DNA from: Maribellus maritimus
GTDB lineage: Bacteria; Bacteroidota; Bacteroidia; Bacteroidales; Prolixibacteraceae
NCBI RefSeq assembly: GCF_022267315.1
Contig: NZ_JAIKLE010000027.1
Span: 1 to 64,000, forward strand
Direction: 5' to 3'
Length of the DNA stretch: 64,000 nt
Each line of letters begins with the position of its first letter. Position 1 is the first letter of the stretch. Shown here one piece after another: positions 36,523 to 45,709 of this stretch. Under the pieces are notes generated by a model. The model saw only the letters and a program-made list of their open reading frames with translations. It did no database searches and was not told where the DNA came from. Position numbers and translations under genes: made by a program.

Positions 36523-36870
36523 CTATTTGTCCTGATAATTGAATATGCTACCCACTACATGCTGTTTCCTTAGTTTATCAAGTGTTCTTTGATCAGTGGG
36601 AATTATTCTTTCCTGAAGTGATTTTTCAATGTCGGAGAGTTTATAGAGGCATCTACCCCGTAACATGGTATAACTAATCATGTTGTCATTCCTTAACCGC
36701 TGGAGTGTCCTGATGCTGATTTTTAGTAGATCAGCCACTTCATTGCTGTTAAGCCAAACTTCAGTTTTTGGCGTAGCATCCAACTTGTTTTTAGTTACAT
36801 AGTCTGCAATGTTTTCTATTTTCTGAACAAGGTCTTGATAAGCTTTACTTTCAAACGTAATTACTTCCAT
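36523..36870 (-). CDS. Helix-turn-helix (excisionase-type) DNA-binding protein, paralogue
   Basis: 115 residues. HTH segment: EVADLLKISIRTLQRLRNDNMISYTMLRGRCLYKLSDIEKSL, clearly related to the downstream neighbour (LLKVSKRTLQRF...). A short N-terminal helical region precedes it. First gene of a two-gene minus-strand operon, divergent from the defence array. It may be regulatory for that array as well as for excision; this is inference from orientation. Confidence 0.85.
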   Translation of the reverse strand: MEVITFESKAYQDLVQKIENIADYVTKNKLDATPKTEVWLNSNEVADLLKISIRTLQRLRNDNMISYTMLRGRCLYKLSDIEKSLQERIIPTDQRTLDKLRKQHVVGSIFNYQDK

Positions 36871-37296
36871 GATTCAAGTGTTTGAAACAAAGATTACACC
36901 TTTCAAAAACATTGTTTCCCAACCTTTTCCCAAGTTGGTAAAAATAATTTGTTATCGCTTCATAAATACAACGCTACGACTTTAACTTTTAAATTATTAA
37001 TTGAGTCATACAGGATTAAACCACAGGAATTGCCAGCTTCTGAAACCCTCTTATATTAGAGATATAATCTTATTGTTCTTTACTTTAATATCCTTTAACA
37101 TAAAGACTGTATTTGGTGATAGTTTCTTGTTACATGATTTACTCTTGCCAATTAACTAGTATTTCTTTAGTCAAAGAATGAGCAAAAAAACTATTGTTCA
37201 TTTTTTAATGATCCTTTATTCAACTAACTGTCACCATATATTTTTATCCTATCTTTATTCTCAATAGATGTTGCAGGGACTGATCCCTAGTCAATT
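36871..37296. other. 426-base divergent intergenic region
   Basis: No gene. AT-rich DNA between the HTH pair (minus) and the Wadjet-like operon (plus), expected to carry both promoters. I see no strong palindrome and no unambiguous TAnnTTTG box at the right distance for either gene. Confidence 0.4.
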
Positions 37297-38634
37297 GTGA
37301 ATTATATGACTAAAGCTAATTTTGATTTTATAACTCAGATAAAGGCTGGAAACCTTTATGAATTATTGATTCCAGACAAAGAAAAAGGAATACTCATTTT
37401 TAAAATATATGAGCACACACAAGATGGAGGGAACAATTTTTTTTCTGAAGAGGATTTGATAAAAATCATTAGCAATCATAAGAATTATCCAATAAAAGAG
37501 CAACATGAAGATATAAAGGATATAATAAGAGACCTAAATGAATTTTTTCTAAAAGAAACAAGGAGAGGATACAGACTTTCAGAATACGGAAAAAGTTTTT
37601 GTCAAGGTATAAAAGAGAAATTAGAGGAAGACATTAAAACATCGGAAATCGTCAAAAGACTAACAGGATTAAAAAGCTCTTTGAGAGATAACGAGTTTAA
37701 CGATTGGTTCGAAATCTTCTTTAACGAGCAGAAAGTTCATATTGAGAGACAATTAGAAAGCTTAGAACGTCAGGTAATCAATACGATAAAGCAGTTTAGG
37801 AAGGATATTATAGAAGAAAATATTGATGTAATAAAGTTTGTGAAAAAAGTATTAGGCAATTTAGAAGAGATCAACACACAAACACAAAAATTAAAAGACG
37901 CCCTCAGATATGCAGATGATATTAACCGGGAGGTTGATAATATTGATTTAAATAGTACTTCTCAACAAGAAAAAGCATTGGTAAACCAACAATCCGTTAA
38001 AATTTTTTTTGAAACTATTTTCTTCGATTTAGAAAGGATTAGCAGGAGGATTGAGAAAATTCAACCAAAGCTAAGACAATTCTATGGAGATATGAATAGG
38101 ATTGATTTCGAGCGTAATTCAAAAAAACTTTTGGAGTATCTTCTTGAAAACACCCAGATAGTCGGATACAAACCAAATTGGAAGCTCAAATTTCCAAACA
38201 CTTCAAATAACATTCTTGCATTAGATGGTAAAAACCCTGTCCTTAACAGTAAATTCCAGTACGTTGATAATCTGGTTGACTTATATAAAACGAAAAGAAT
38301 AAAATTTAAGAAACCGGAAATCAATAGGTCAGAATTAGAAAAAATAAAAATTGAAAAGCAATATAAAATAAAAGCGAGAGAAGACATTAATAGTTTTATT
38401 GATTTGATAAAAAATGATTTAGAAGAAAAAAAGATTATTAGTCTCAAAGATTACTTTTTTGAAATATTATTAAAATCGCAAAACATGAATGTTCCTGTCA
38501 AAATTGCTTATTTATTAGTTAAAGAATATAAAGAAAAAGAAGGATATGAAATTGATATTCAAAATCAGTACACAAGAAACCCGAAATTTAATAATGTATT
38601 ATTATGGAACTTGGAAATAAAGAAGAAAATATAA
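37297..38634 (+). CDS. jetA: Wadjet JetA-like kleisin subunit
   Basis: 445 residues. N-terminal winged-helix-like part (about 20-110, FKIYEHTQDGG ... YRLSEYGKSFCQGIK), a long helical middle (SLERQVINTIKQFRKDIIEENIDVIKFVKKVLGNLEE), and a C-terminal winged-helix-like part (about 375-435). Size, position and architecture fit the MukF-like JetA of Wadjet/MksBEFG systems, which links the two SMC heads. Sequence alone does not let me assign the Wadjet subtype. Its 3' end overlaps jetB by 31 bases. Confidence 0.75.
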   Translation: MNYMTKANFDFITQIKAGNLYELLIPDKEKGILIFKIYEHTQDGGNNFFSEEDLIKIISNHKNYPIKEQHEDIKDIIRDLNEFFLKETRRGYRLSEYGKSFCQGIKEKLEEDIKTSEIVKRLTGLKSSLRDNEFNDWFEIFFNEQKVHIERQLESLERQVINTIKQFRKDIIEENIDVIKFVKKVLGNLEEINTQTQKLKDALRYADDINREVDNIDLNSTSQQEKALVNQQSVKIFFETIFFDLERISRRIEKIQPKLRQFYGDMNRIDFERNSKKLLEYLLENTQIVGYKPNWKLKFPNTSNNILALDGKNPVLNSKFQYVDNLVDLYKTKRIKFKKPEINRSELEKIKIEKQYKIKAREDINSFIDLIKNDLEEKKIISLKDYFFEILLKSQNMNVPVKIAYLLVKEYKEKEGYEIDIQNQYTRNPKFNNVLLWNLEIKKKI

Positions 38635-39302
38635 ATACAGAATTAAACAGATACAAATTCTTAACGCATCCATTGTCAAGAGAAGTATTTGCAGAAACGG
38701 ATTATTTGTTAAAATCAGGTTGCCATATCCAAAAACAACATCCGAAACAAAAACGCATATTTGAATTTATCACTGAATCCGATTCATATCTGGATAATTT
38801 TTATAGGGATTTTTATGATGTTAGTTTAGAATACAGAAATGAAGATTTAGACCAACGCTATTATTTCATAAGCTTTTTTAAAGATGATAATGAAAGATAC
38901 AATAGGGGAAATATAAGACTTAGTAGGAGTGAATATCTTGAACCACAACATGTAATTGTTGGATTGTTTTTATGGTACATAAATAATGCTGACTATGTTG
39001 ATTCTATAACAGAAGTTCAAAAAATGCTTGATAATGATTATGATGAATTAAAAGATGGTTTCTATAAACTGTTTGCCAAAGTTTCAGATAAAAAATATTT
39101 GAATGCTGATAGAAAATTAGTGAATAAAACCATTGAGAATGCTCTTCTGAAATTTGGAGAAATAGGCTGGCTTTACTTCCCCCTTGATGACAATAACAAG
39201 TTTGAGATTATGCCCTCATTTGACAGATTAACTCATGTGTTCTATGCCGATGCAATAGAAAATTTTGAAAAATTATTCAAATCTAAAAGCAAAGATGAAT
39301 AA
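38604..39302 (+). CDS. jetB: Wadjet JetB-like (DUF4194/MukE-like) subunit
   Basis: 232 residues. Mixed helical and winged-helix pattern: NRYKFLTHPLSREVFAETDYLLKSGCHIQ ... IVGLFLWYINNADYV ... ENALLKFGEIGWLYFPLDDNNKFEIMPSFDRLTHVF. This corresponds to MukE-like KITE proteins, which bind the kleisin JetA. The very acidic middle is typical. It overlaps jetA (31 bases) and jetC (8 bases), consistent with fixed stoichiometry. Confidence 0.72.
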   Translation: MELGNKEENINTELNRYKFLTHPLSREVFAETDYLLKSGCHIQKQHPKQKRIFEFITESDSYLDNFYRDFYDVSLEYRNEDLDQRYYFISFFKDDNERYNRGNIRLSRSEYLEPQHVIVGLFLWYINNADYVDSITEVQKMLDNDYDELKDGFYKLFAKVSDKKYLNADRKLVNKTIENALLKFGEIGWLYFPLDDNNKFEIMPSFDRLTHVFYADAIENFEKLFKSKSKDE

Positions 39303-42300
39303 TATCGGAAAACAATATCCCCGGATTTTTAGCTTTTCAACAATCGGGCTGATTCAACATTTTAATGTTGATTATCTGTTTCATCCCTTCCGTACTGATT
39401 TTTCAGGTGAGTCGGGTGTTGGAAAAACATCAATAGCGAACCTGCTACAATTAATTTTTATTGGAAATAAGCATTTTAAACCAGCATCAAATTCAACCTA
39501 TAATCCATCAGGATATGTCTTGAATTCAAGAAATGGGAAACAACAAAGTTTTGGGTATGCGTTCATTAATATTGAGATGGAAAAAGGAAGATACTTAGTT
39601 GCTGGAATTTTTATTAAATCCACAACTAATTATGTTGACCATTTTATTATTCAAGGGGGTGCTGACTGGGATAGCCCGACGTATCTGGATCGTCCGCTTT
39701 TACATACAGACTTGTTAGACAACGAAGAAATAATTTCACTGGAGGAACTGCTGGACTTTATAAAACACAAATTTTACTGCGAAAAATTTGAAATCAGAAG
39801 ATTTCAAGAGAAACTGTTAAACTATTCGATACTTCCATTCAACCTGCATGAAGATGAAAACAATACCTTAAAATATGCTAAAATTTTAAAATCATTTTCA
39901 GCCGGGAAAGAATTTCAGTGGAAAGAATCAGAAAGTCTGAAAAAATTTCTGTTTGGAGAGAGTACTTATAAAAAAATAAGAGAGGAATACGAAGAAGGGA
40001 TCATACAAATTGAGAAAAAATACAACAATTCAGACAGAAACGATAAGGATATAGAAATTGCAGTTACTAAGGGAAAACAAGTATTAGAGTTAGCTAGATT
40101 GAAAAATGAAGAAAATAAAGCAAGAATTGAAAATTCGATTGCAAATAATGTGTATTGGTATTTTCGTAAAAAAGAACTGGAGAAAAATTTGAAAGTTCTT
40201 AATGAAAAGAAACTTAAAACGAACATAGAGATAACATTGCTGGATTTTGAGCAAAAAGATGCTCAATTAAAATCTTTAGAAGAAGAATTAAACACTATTT
40301 TAAAAAAGCTGGAAGAGTTAAATAAAACAAGTGAGGAAATAAATACCCTTTCAAAAATTGATTTTGCTAACACAAAGCGACTAGCCGAAGAAAAATGGAA
40401 TAAGACGCTGGCTCCTTTTCTTAATGTACAACAAATAGAAAAATGCTTGAAGGAGCTGAACACGATTGAAACATTAAAAGCGGAGTATGAAAACCACTTA
40501 AAATTAATCGGGATTAAAAAATTACTCACGTTTCTTAATGATAAAAACACTCCTGAAATTAGTTGGACAGATGAATTTGAAGAGTCAGCGTGGAGCAGAA
40601 ATTTTAATAATGCAGAAGCAAATTATCCAGATGAAATCAAAGCGTTGGATGAAAGGATTAAACATTTTGATGACTTGATGGCATTTTCGAATTATTCAAA
40701 TGAGAATTCAATCATAAAATGGGCCGTAGATAACAAAGACATTAAATACAAATTCGATGAAATTCAAGAAAGCGTAATTGCTCATTATTACGATAAACTT
40801 TTAATTAAGCCAGATGAACAACCGGGAGAAAAATACATTCCTTCTCCCGACGAACTCATTGAGCAGACAAAAAAGGTCCAGATTGACAATCAAAATAAGA
40901 AAGGGTTTTGGCTCAATTTGGGAGGTATTCATGAATACATAAAGTTTAGAGATACATACTTCCTAAATATAGAAAAATCAACACTTGTTAATGAAATAAA
41001 TACTTTCTCTGAAAAAATTGAAACTGAAAAGAAAAAGATAGTTACTCAAAAAGAAAAGCTAATCCAGCTTAGAAAGATTTTAAATGAATTCACAAAAAGA
41101 GAAGTCTTTTCATATTACTGGGATAGAGAAGAAATAATGAAAAAAGGGAATTATGAATGTTTAAATGAAATTACTTCCCCTACTGATTTGAACCAAAAAT
41201 TAAAAGATTATTCAGAGAAAGACCAAATTATAAGGGACTATAAAAAAGCAGAAAAGGGAAAAACTGAAATTTATGAACAAGAAAAAAAACTAAACAACTT
41301 AAAGACTAAAAAAGAGGAACTAGTAGAATATTTAAAGAAGCATAAAGAGGACGATAAAAAGGATCTAATAAAATCGACAAAAGAAAAAGCAAACAAGCTC
41401 AATGCCGAATTAGTAAAATACCAGGACATAGAGAATTTCCATAAAATAAAACTTGATTTAGACAAGGAGGTAAATGATAAAGCAAAACAATTTATTGATA
41501 CTCTGGAAATATGGAAAGGGAAAAATACAGAAAAACAAAACACAGAAACCTTAATTCAGAATACACAGAAGGAGTTAGAAAATGCTAAAGAAAAATTAGA
41601 GAAAGCCGAAACCGAATGCATACTTAACGATGTCAAAATTGGCCTGAACGATTTACGTGACACCTATACGAAACTACCAGAGAATATACAGGGAAAAGAA
41701 TTAAGTGACAAAGAGGGGAAATTCAAAGAACATTATAATTTTCTTGTGAAAACCTATTTCGGAGATGATAACATTTTAAAAGAGATACTCAACTATGGAA
41801 TATTGGTTCAAAAACTACTACCTCAGATTTTTAAGAATTTAAAATTTGAGGAATCAAAAGTCATAGATGAGGTTGAGAAATATTTAAAAAAAATAAGCTC
41901 TCTGAGTAAGGAAATAAATAGTGTATTTGTACAACTTTTGAGTGAAAGATTTCAAGAAGTAATATCTGCCTACAACGAATATGACAGAAAACACAAACGT
42001 TTAAAACAGTTCTTTTCAAAAGAAGGCACAAGGATTACGGGAGGCTATAACGTAAAACTAACATTTGAAAAAAGTGAAAAATTTCCGATAGCTTTTTTAA
42101 ACGATGTCAAAAGTGAATTAAATAACGAAATGAGTTATACAAAAGGAATGTTTCTTGAGCATTTACCCAAACGAAAAGATATAGAAACCAAAATCCTGGA
42201 AATTTATAAAAGACATGCAAAAGTTTATACTCCACCAGTAATAGAACTCTTGAATCCATTAAACTATTTCGGAATGGAATTTAGTATGGAATCGGCTCGT

Positions 42301-42693
42301 GGAAAACGGAACAAAGGAAGTACAGGTCAGAATTATGCCGCTATTGCGTTACTCTGTATTGCTCAGATGTCAGAAATATATAAAGATACGAGAAATAAAA
42401 CTCCAGATGGTATTAGAATTATGCCATTAGATGATGCTCAGGATTTAGGGAGCAATTATGAAATGCTCTACAATATTGCTAAAGAGGAAGATTATCAGAT
42501 AATTACAATGTCAATCTCTCCTTTGGACAATCTGGAGTTAAAGAACCAGAATTGGTACATGTTAAATGATAATCCTGAAGAACCAGAAATAAATTACCCT
42601 CCCTTTGCTGTACTTTCCGGAGAAGAAGAGACAATCTATGACTGGGAAAAATACTTAAATAGAATTGCTGATGAAAAACCTGACATGGATTGA
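39295..42693 (+). CDS. jetC: Wadjet JetC-like SMC/MukB-type ATPase
   Basis: 1132 residues from the ATG at 39295. The N-terminal head has Walker A GESGVGKTS (38-46) in FRTDFSGESGVGKTSIANLL. Two long coiled-coil stretches (about 220-350 and 560-810) flank a hinge-like region. The C-terminal head has signature motif GSTGQ (RNKGSTGQNYAAIALL) and Walker B IRIMPLDDAQDLG. This is the standard layout of the MukB-like Wadjet ATPase, which extrudes DNA loops and identifies small circular plasmids. The Walker B ends in DDA rather than the usual acidic DE. Overlaps jetB and jetD. Confidence 0.85.
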   Translation: MNNIGKQYPRIFSFSTIGLIQHFNVDYLFHPFRTDFSGESGVGKTSIANLLQLIFIGNKHFKPASNSTYNPSGYVLNSRNGKQQSFGYAFINIEMEKGRYLVAGIFIKSTTNYVDHFIIQGGADWDSPTYLDRPLLHTDLLDNEEIISLEELLDFIKHKFYCEKFEIRRFQEKLLNYSILPFNLHEDENNTLKYAKILKSFSAGKEFQWKESESLKKFLFGESTYKKIREEYEEGIIQIEKKYNNSDRNDKDIEIAVTKGKQVLELARLKNEENKARIENSIANNVYWYFRKKELEKNLKVLNEKKLKTNIEITLLDFEQKDAQLKSLEEELNTILKKLEELNKTSEEINTLSKIDFANTKRLAEEKWNKTLAPFLNVQQIEKCLKELNTIETLKAEYENHLKLIGIKKLLTFLNDKNTPEISWTDEFEESAWSRNFNNAEANYPDEIKALDERIKHFDDLMAFSNYSNENSIIKWAVDNKDIKYKFDEIQESVIAHYYDKLLIKPDEQPGEKYIPSPDELIEQTKKVQIDNQNKKGFWLNLGGIHEYIKFRDTYFLNIEKSTLVNEINTFSEKIETEKKKIVTQKEKLIQLRKILNEFTKREVFSYYWDREEIMKKGNYECLNEITSPTDLNQKLKDYSEKDQIIRDYKKAEKGKTEIYEQEKKLNNLKTKKEELVEYLKKHKEDDKKDLIKSTKEKANKLNAELVKYQDIENFHKIKLDLDKEVNDKAKQFIDTLEIWKGKNTEKQNTETLIQNTQKELENAKEKLEKAETECILNDVKIGLNDLRDTYTKLPENIQGKELSDKEGKFKEHYNFLVKTYFGDDNILKEILNYGILVQKLLPQIFKNLKFEESKVIDEVEKYLKKISSLSKEINSVFVQLLSERFQEVISAYNEYDRKHKRLKQFFSKEGTRITGGYNVKLTFEKSEKFPIAFLNDVKSELNNEMSYTKGMFLEHLPKRKDIETKILEIYKRHAKVYTPPVIELLNPLNYFGMEFSMESARGKRNKGSTGQNYAAIALLCIAQMSEIYKDTRNKTPDGIRIMPLDDAQDLGSNYEMLYNIAKEEDYQIITMSISPLDNLELKNQNWYMLNDNPEEPEINYPPFAVLSGEEETIYDWEKYLNRIADEKPDMD

Positions 42694-43684
42694 ACTTAGA
42701 GGACTTTACAAACTATATAACGGGATTCCGGTAAATAAAGGAAGTGCCGAAAATAAAAGCAGTTTTAGAAATCACCCCTATATCAAACTACTATATAACC
42801 GCGGATTTATTAAAGACAAACTGGGTAATGACAACCTGTTTGTAAAAGAAGAACATAACTCCAAATACGATAATTTTTACAGACAAGAATTTATAAATAG
42901 AAATAATGAAATAATTTTTGAAGTCTATTTTACTTTTCTCGAAGAAATAGGAATAAATACAAATACAACCAGAATCAGGGAAATTGACATTCACCGTTTG
43001 ATGGATATAAAAAAGATATTTACATCACAGGAATTGGTTGAGCTAAAGAAACAAATAAAAGAAGGGAGGGAGAATCGCCAGGGAATTTCCAAAATGTTTT
43101 TTAAAGCAAACAAATACATTAAAAAAGGGTCGAGCCTTGAAACTGCCACATTAAAATTATTAGAAATTGATAGAGATGAATTTTATGAAAGAGAAGAAAA
43201 GGATAAACAATATTTGTATAAACTCTACCCTAAAGACCAAAAGAGCAAAATGATTGTACTCTGTGAAAATCTATACTTTCTAAAGTTTCCTCATATAGTT
43301 GATGAAATGGGTATTGAACTTTGGTATACCGGAGGAAATAACATTACAAAATTGGAAAGGGTTCCTAAAATTGACAAACCAATTTTTTATAGTTGTGATT
43401 GGGATTATCATGGGTTGGTAATTTATGAGCGGGCAAAAAAAATAATCGAAAGTAATAGTGATTTTAAATTAGTACTTCTAACACCAGATGGCAAACCGGA
43501 AAAATTGTCAGAAACAGAAGAAAACCATAGTAGCCAATGGGAGCAGAAACAAAAACCGATTTGTGGTTTAACTTTAGATTATTATTCCGAATATCAACAG
43601 GGATTGATAGAACAACTCAAAATAGAAGATGAATGGATCGAAGAAGAGGGCTGTAATCTCATAAACATGTTACAAGCAATGTAA
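42671..43684 (+). CDS. jetD: Wadjet JetD-like Toprim nuclease
   Basis: 337 residues from the ATG at 42671, overlapping jetC by 23 bases. The N-terminal part (about 1-180) is helical (DUF3322-like arm). The C-terminal Toprim domain (DUF2220-like) has Glu199 in VLCENLYFL and the DxD pair Asp243/Asp245 in FYSCDWDYHGLVIY. That is the metal-binding set of topoisomerase VI-like nucleases. In Wadjet this subunit cuts plasmid DNA after the SMC motor stalls. Identification of this gene, with its ATPase neighbour, is what makes the Wadjet call firm. Confidence 0.85.
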   Translation: MKNLTWIELRGLYKLYNGIPVNKGSAENKSSFRNHPYIKLLYNRGFIKDKLGNDNLFVKEEHNSKYDNFYRQEFINRNNEIIFEVYFTFLEEIGINTNTTRIREIDIHRLMDIKKIFTSQELVELKKQIKEGRENRQGISKMFFKANKYIKKGSSLETATLKLLEIDRDEFYEREEKDKQYLYKLYPKDQKSKMIVLCENLYFLKFPHIVDEMGIELWYTGGNNITKLERVPKIDKPIFYSCDWDYHGLVIYERAKKIIESNSDFKLVLLTPDGKPEKLSETEENHSSQWEQKQKPICGLTLDYYSEYQQGLIEQLKIEDEWIEEEGCNLINMLQAM

Positions 43685-43695
43685 ATTTTTAAGAA

Positions 43696-45678
43696 ATGCC
43701 AAAACCAATCCGACATAACAATCACGTCCTTGAAACTGAATCCAACAAGTTTTTTAGTAATCAGGTTCCAAATGAATGGATTATTGACAAACCGGAACAC
43801 GACTATGGTATTGATTACAACGTAAATATAGCCATAGATAATGAGGTAACAGGATTAAGTTTTTCTGTCCAGTTGAAAAGCAAAATACAGGATAAACATC
43901 CTGATTTTGCAACGATAACACTGAAACACTCTACTTTATCATTATACAATACCATGCTTGCCCCTGTTCTGTTAGTTGCATATATTCAGGAAGAAAAAGA
44001 AGCCTACTGGTATTGGTATAATGATTTGAATATCGACTTGGCCACTCAACAGAAAACGTTCAAAATAAAAATTCCCAAAACAAATAAGTTAAGTCAAATA
44101 AGTTGGAGTACCGTAGTTAAGTATGTGCAGGATATTTTTAGCATCAAAACCCTTGTCGATGGAATTAGATTTTTGGAATACAACGAAATCTCAAATTCCG
44201 AGTTGTTAGCCTGGCGATATTATTACTCCGGAGATTATGAAAACGCAATTCTTTATTTTAAAAATCTGCTTCGTGAAAATCCCCAGAATATTGCCATTTT
44301 GGAAGGCTTGTCTCAAAGTCAATATCAAGCTTTCAATTACAAAGAAGCGCTTTTCAATATCAATAAAGCAATAGAACTTTCCGGCAAGCACAATTTAAAC
44401 CTTACCAAAGCCTGTATCCTTGCCGAGGATGGAATCCAAAACGGAATAAAGGGAAAAATTATTGAAGCTCGAGACATCTTTAAGCAATTCATTGATAGTG
44501 GACAAAGTCAGGCGGGGTATCATTATAACTATGCAAATACATTGAGTAAGTTGGGGCATTACGAGGAAGCAATCAACCACTATCAGAAATGTCTGAAAAT
44601 AGACCCCAATTTTGCAACTGCATGGAAGAATTTAGGACAGGTATATTGGGATATTCAGGAACATGAAAAAGAATTGGAATGCTACAATAAAGCATTGGTG
44701 ATAAATCCTAAATTACCGCAAGCCCTCTTTAGTAAAGGTGTTACCCTGTCGCGCATTTACAATCAACATGAAGAAGCACTAACTCTAATGCTTGAGGCTT
44801 TAAAATACGAAGAAGAAATGCTTCATAGTTACCCTTATGGATATTTTGGAATTGCTTATGCGTATGAAAAACTTAATAAACTAAGAGACTCTTTGATTTG
44901 GATAAATAAGGGCTTAGACCTTTATCCCGAAGATATTTATTACCTTAATTTCAAATCAAATCTGCTTATCGAACATTGGAAAGAAAATGAATGGTTAAAA
45001 GAAGAAGCCATTCGCTTTTTTAAATTCCGTCTTGAATTGGAAAATGATTTTAAAAGTCTTTATGCTTTAATGATAATAAGAGATTTAGATGATGAGCAAG
45101 AAATTTTAAGTCTGCTAAAGAAACATACAACATTGTTAAAAGAAACAAGCTTAGATACGCTCAAAAAATGTGGAATAAAACTGAAAGAACACATTATTTT
45201 CTTACTCCATTGCAATAAATATCAGGATTTTAGAAAAGATTATTCCATTCACAGGTATCTCGACCATTTGATTTCTGAACTGTTTGTTATTTCTGCAGAA
45301 TTCTGGGAAATACTCGACTTAATATTTGCGACGAGTTTTAGTAGTGCTGTTTTTGAATATTACAAGAATAAAAATTCAAATATAATAGCACAGAAAATCT
45401 TAGAAGGATTAATGTTGTCACCAAACGCAATTACTGAACTAATACCGGATGCAGATTATAGGCAAGAGGAAGCAATCTCTCTCATGTCTCATATTTATTT
45501 AGGATTTCCCACCATTATTGTTCGTGAATTTGGAGCTCAATTCGGCATAATAACGGGTGCATTAGGGTTGGAAAAACCAAGTGAAGCTGATAGTCTGCCT
45601 CAGCCTTGGTATGATGACCTTTGCGAAAAAATACTATTGACAACAAATAATAAACTTAAATTACTAAGAGAAGACTAA
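43696..45678 (+). CDS. DUF4365 nuclease-like domain with TPR repeats
   Basis: 660 residues. The N-terminal DUF4365 domain (about 10-160), a PD-(D/E)xK nuclease fold, has EHDYGIDY (Asp40) and the catalytic-type QLKSK (Gln59, Lys61). From about 170 on there are tetratricopeptide repeats: AWRYYYSGDYENAILYFKNL, EALFNINKAIEL, YNYANTLSKLGHYEEAINHY and TAWKNLGQVYWDIQEHEKEL. The last about 200 residues are unassigned. Starts 11 bases after jetD. A nuclease tethered to a protein-protein repeat domain is common in phage defence. No known Wadjet subunit has this architecture, to my knowledge. Confidence 0.8.
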   Translation: MPKPIRHNNHVLETESNKFFSNQVPNEWIIDKPEHDYGIDYNVNIAIDNEVTGLSFSVQLKSKIQDKHPDFATITLKHSTLSLYNTMLAPVLLVAYIQEEKEAYWYWYNDLNIDLATQQKTFKIKIPKTNKLSQISWSTVVKYVQDIFSIKTLVDGIRFLEYNEISNSELLAWRYYYSGDYENAILYFKNLLRENPQNIAILEGLSQSQYQAFNYKEALFNINKAIELSGKHNLNLTKACILAEDGIQNGIKGKIIEARDIFKQFIDSGQSQAGYHYNYANTLSKLGHYEEAINHYQKCLKIDPNFATAWKNLGQVYWDIQEHEKELECYNKALVINPKLPQALFSKGVTLSRIYNQHEEALTLMLEALKYEEEMLHSYPYGYFGIAYAYEKLNKLRDSLIWINKGLDLYPEDIYYLNFKSNLLIEHWKENEWLKEEAIRFFKFRLELENDFKSLYALMIIRDLDDEQEILSLLKKHTTLLKETSLDTLKKCGIKLKEHIIFLLHCNKYQDFRKDYSIHRYLDHLISELFVISAEFWEILDLIFATSFSSAVFEYYKNKNSNIIAQKILEGLMLSPNAITELIPDADYRQEEAISLMSHIYLGFPTIIVREFGAQFGIITGALGLEKPSEADSLPQPWYDDLCEKILLTTNNKLKLLRED

Positions 45679-45709
45679 ACAATAGCTCTCCAAACAATTA
45701 TATTATAAT

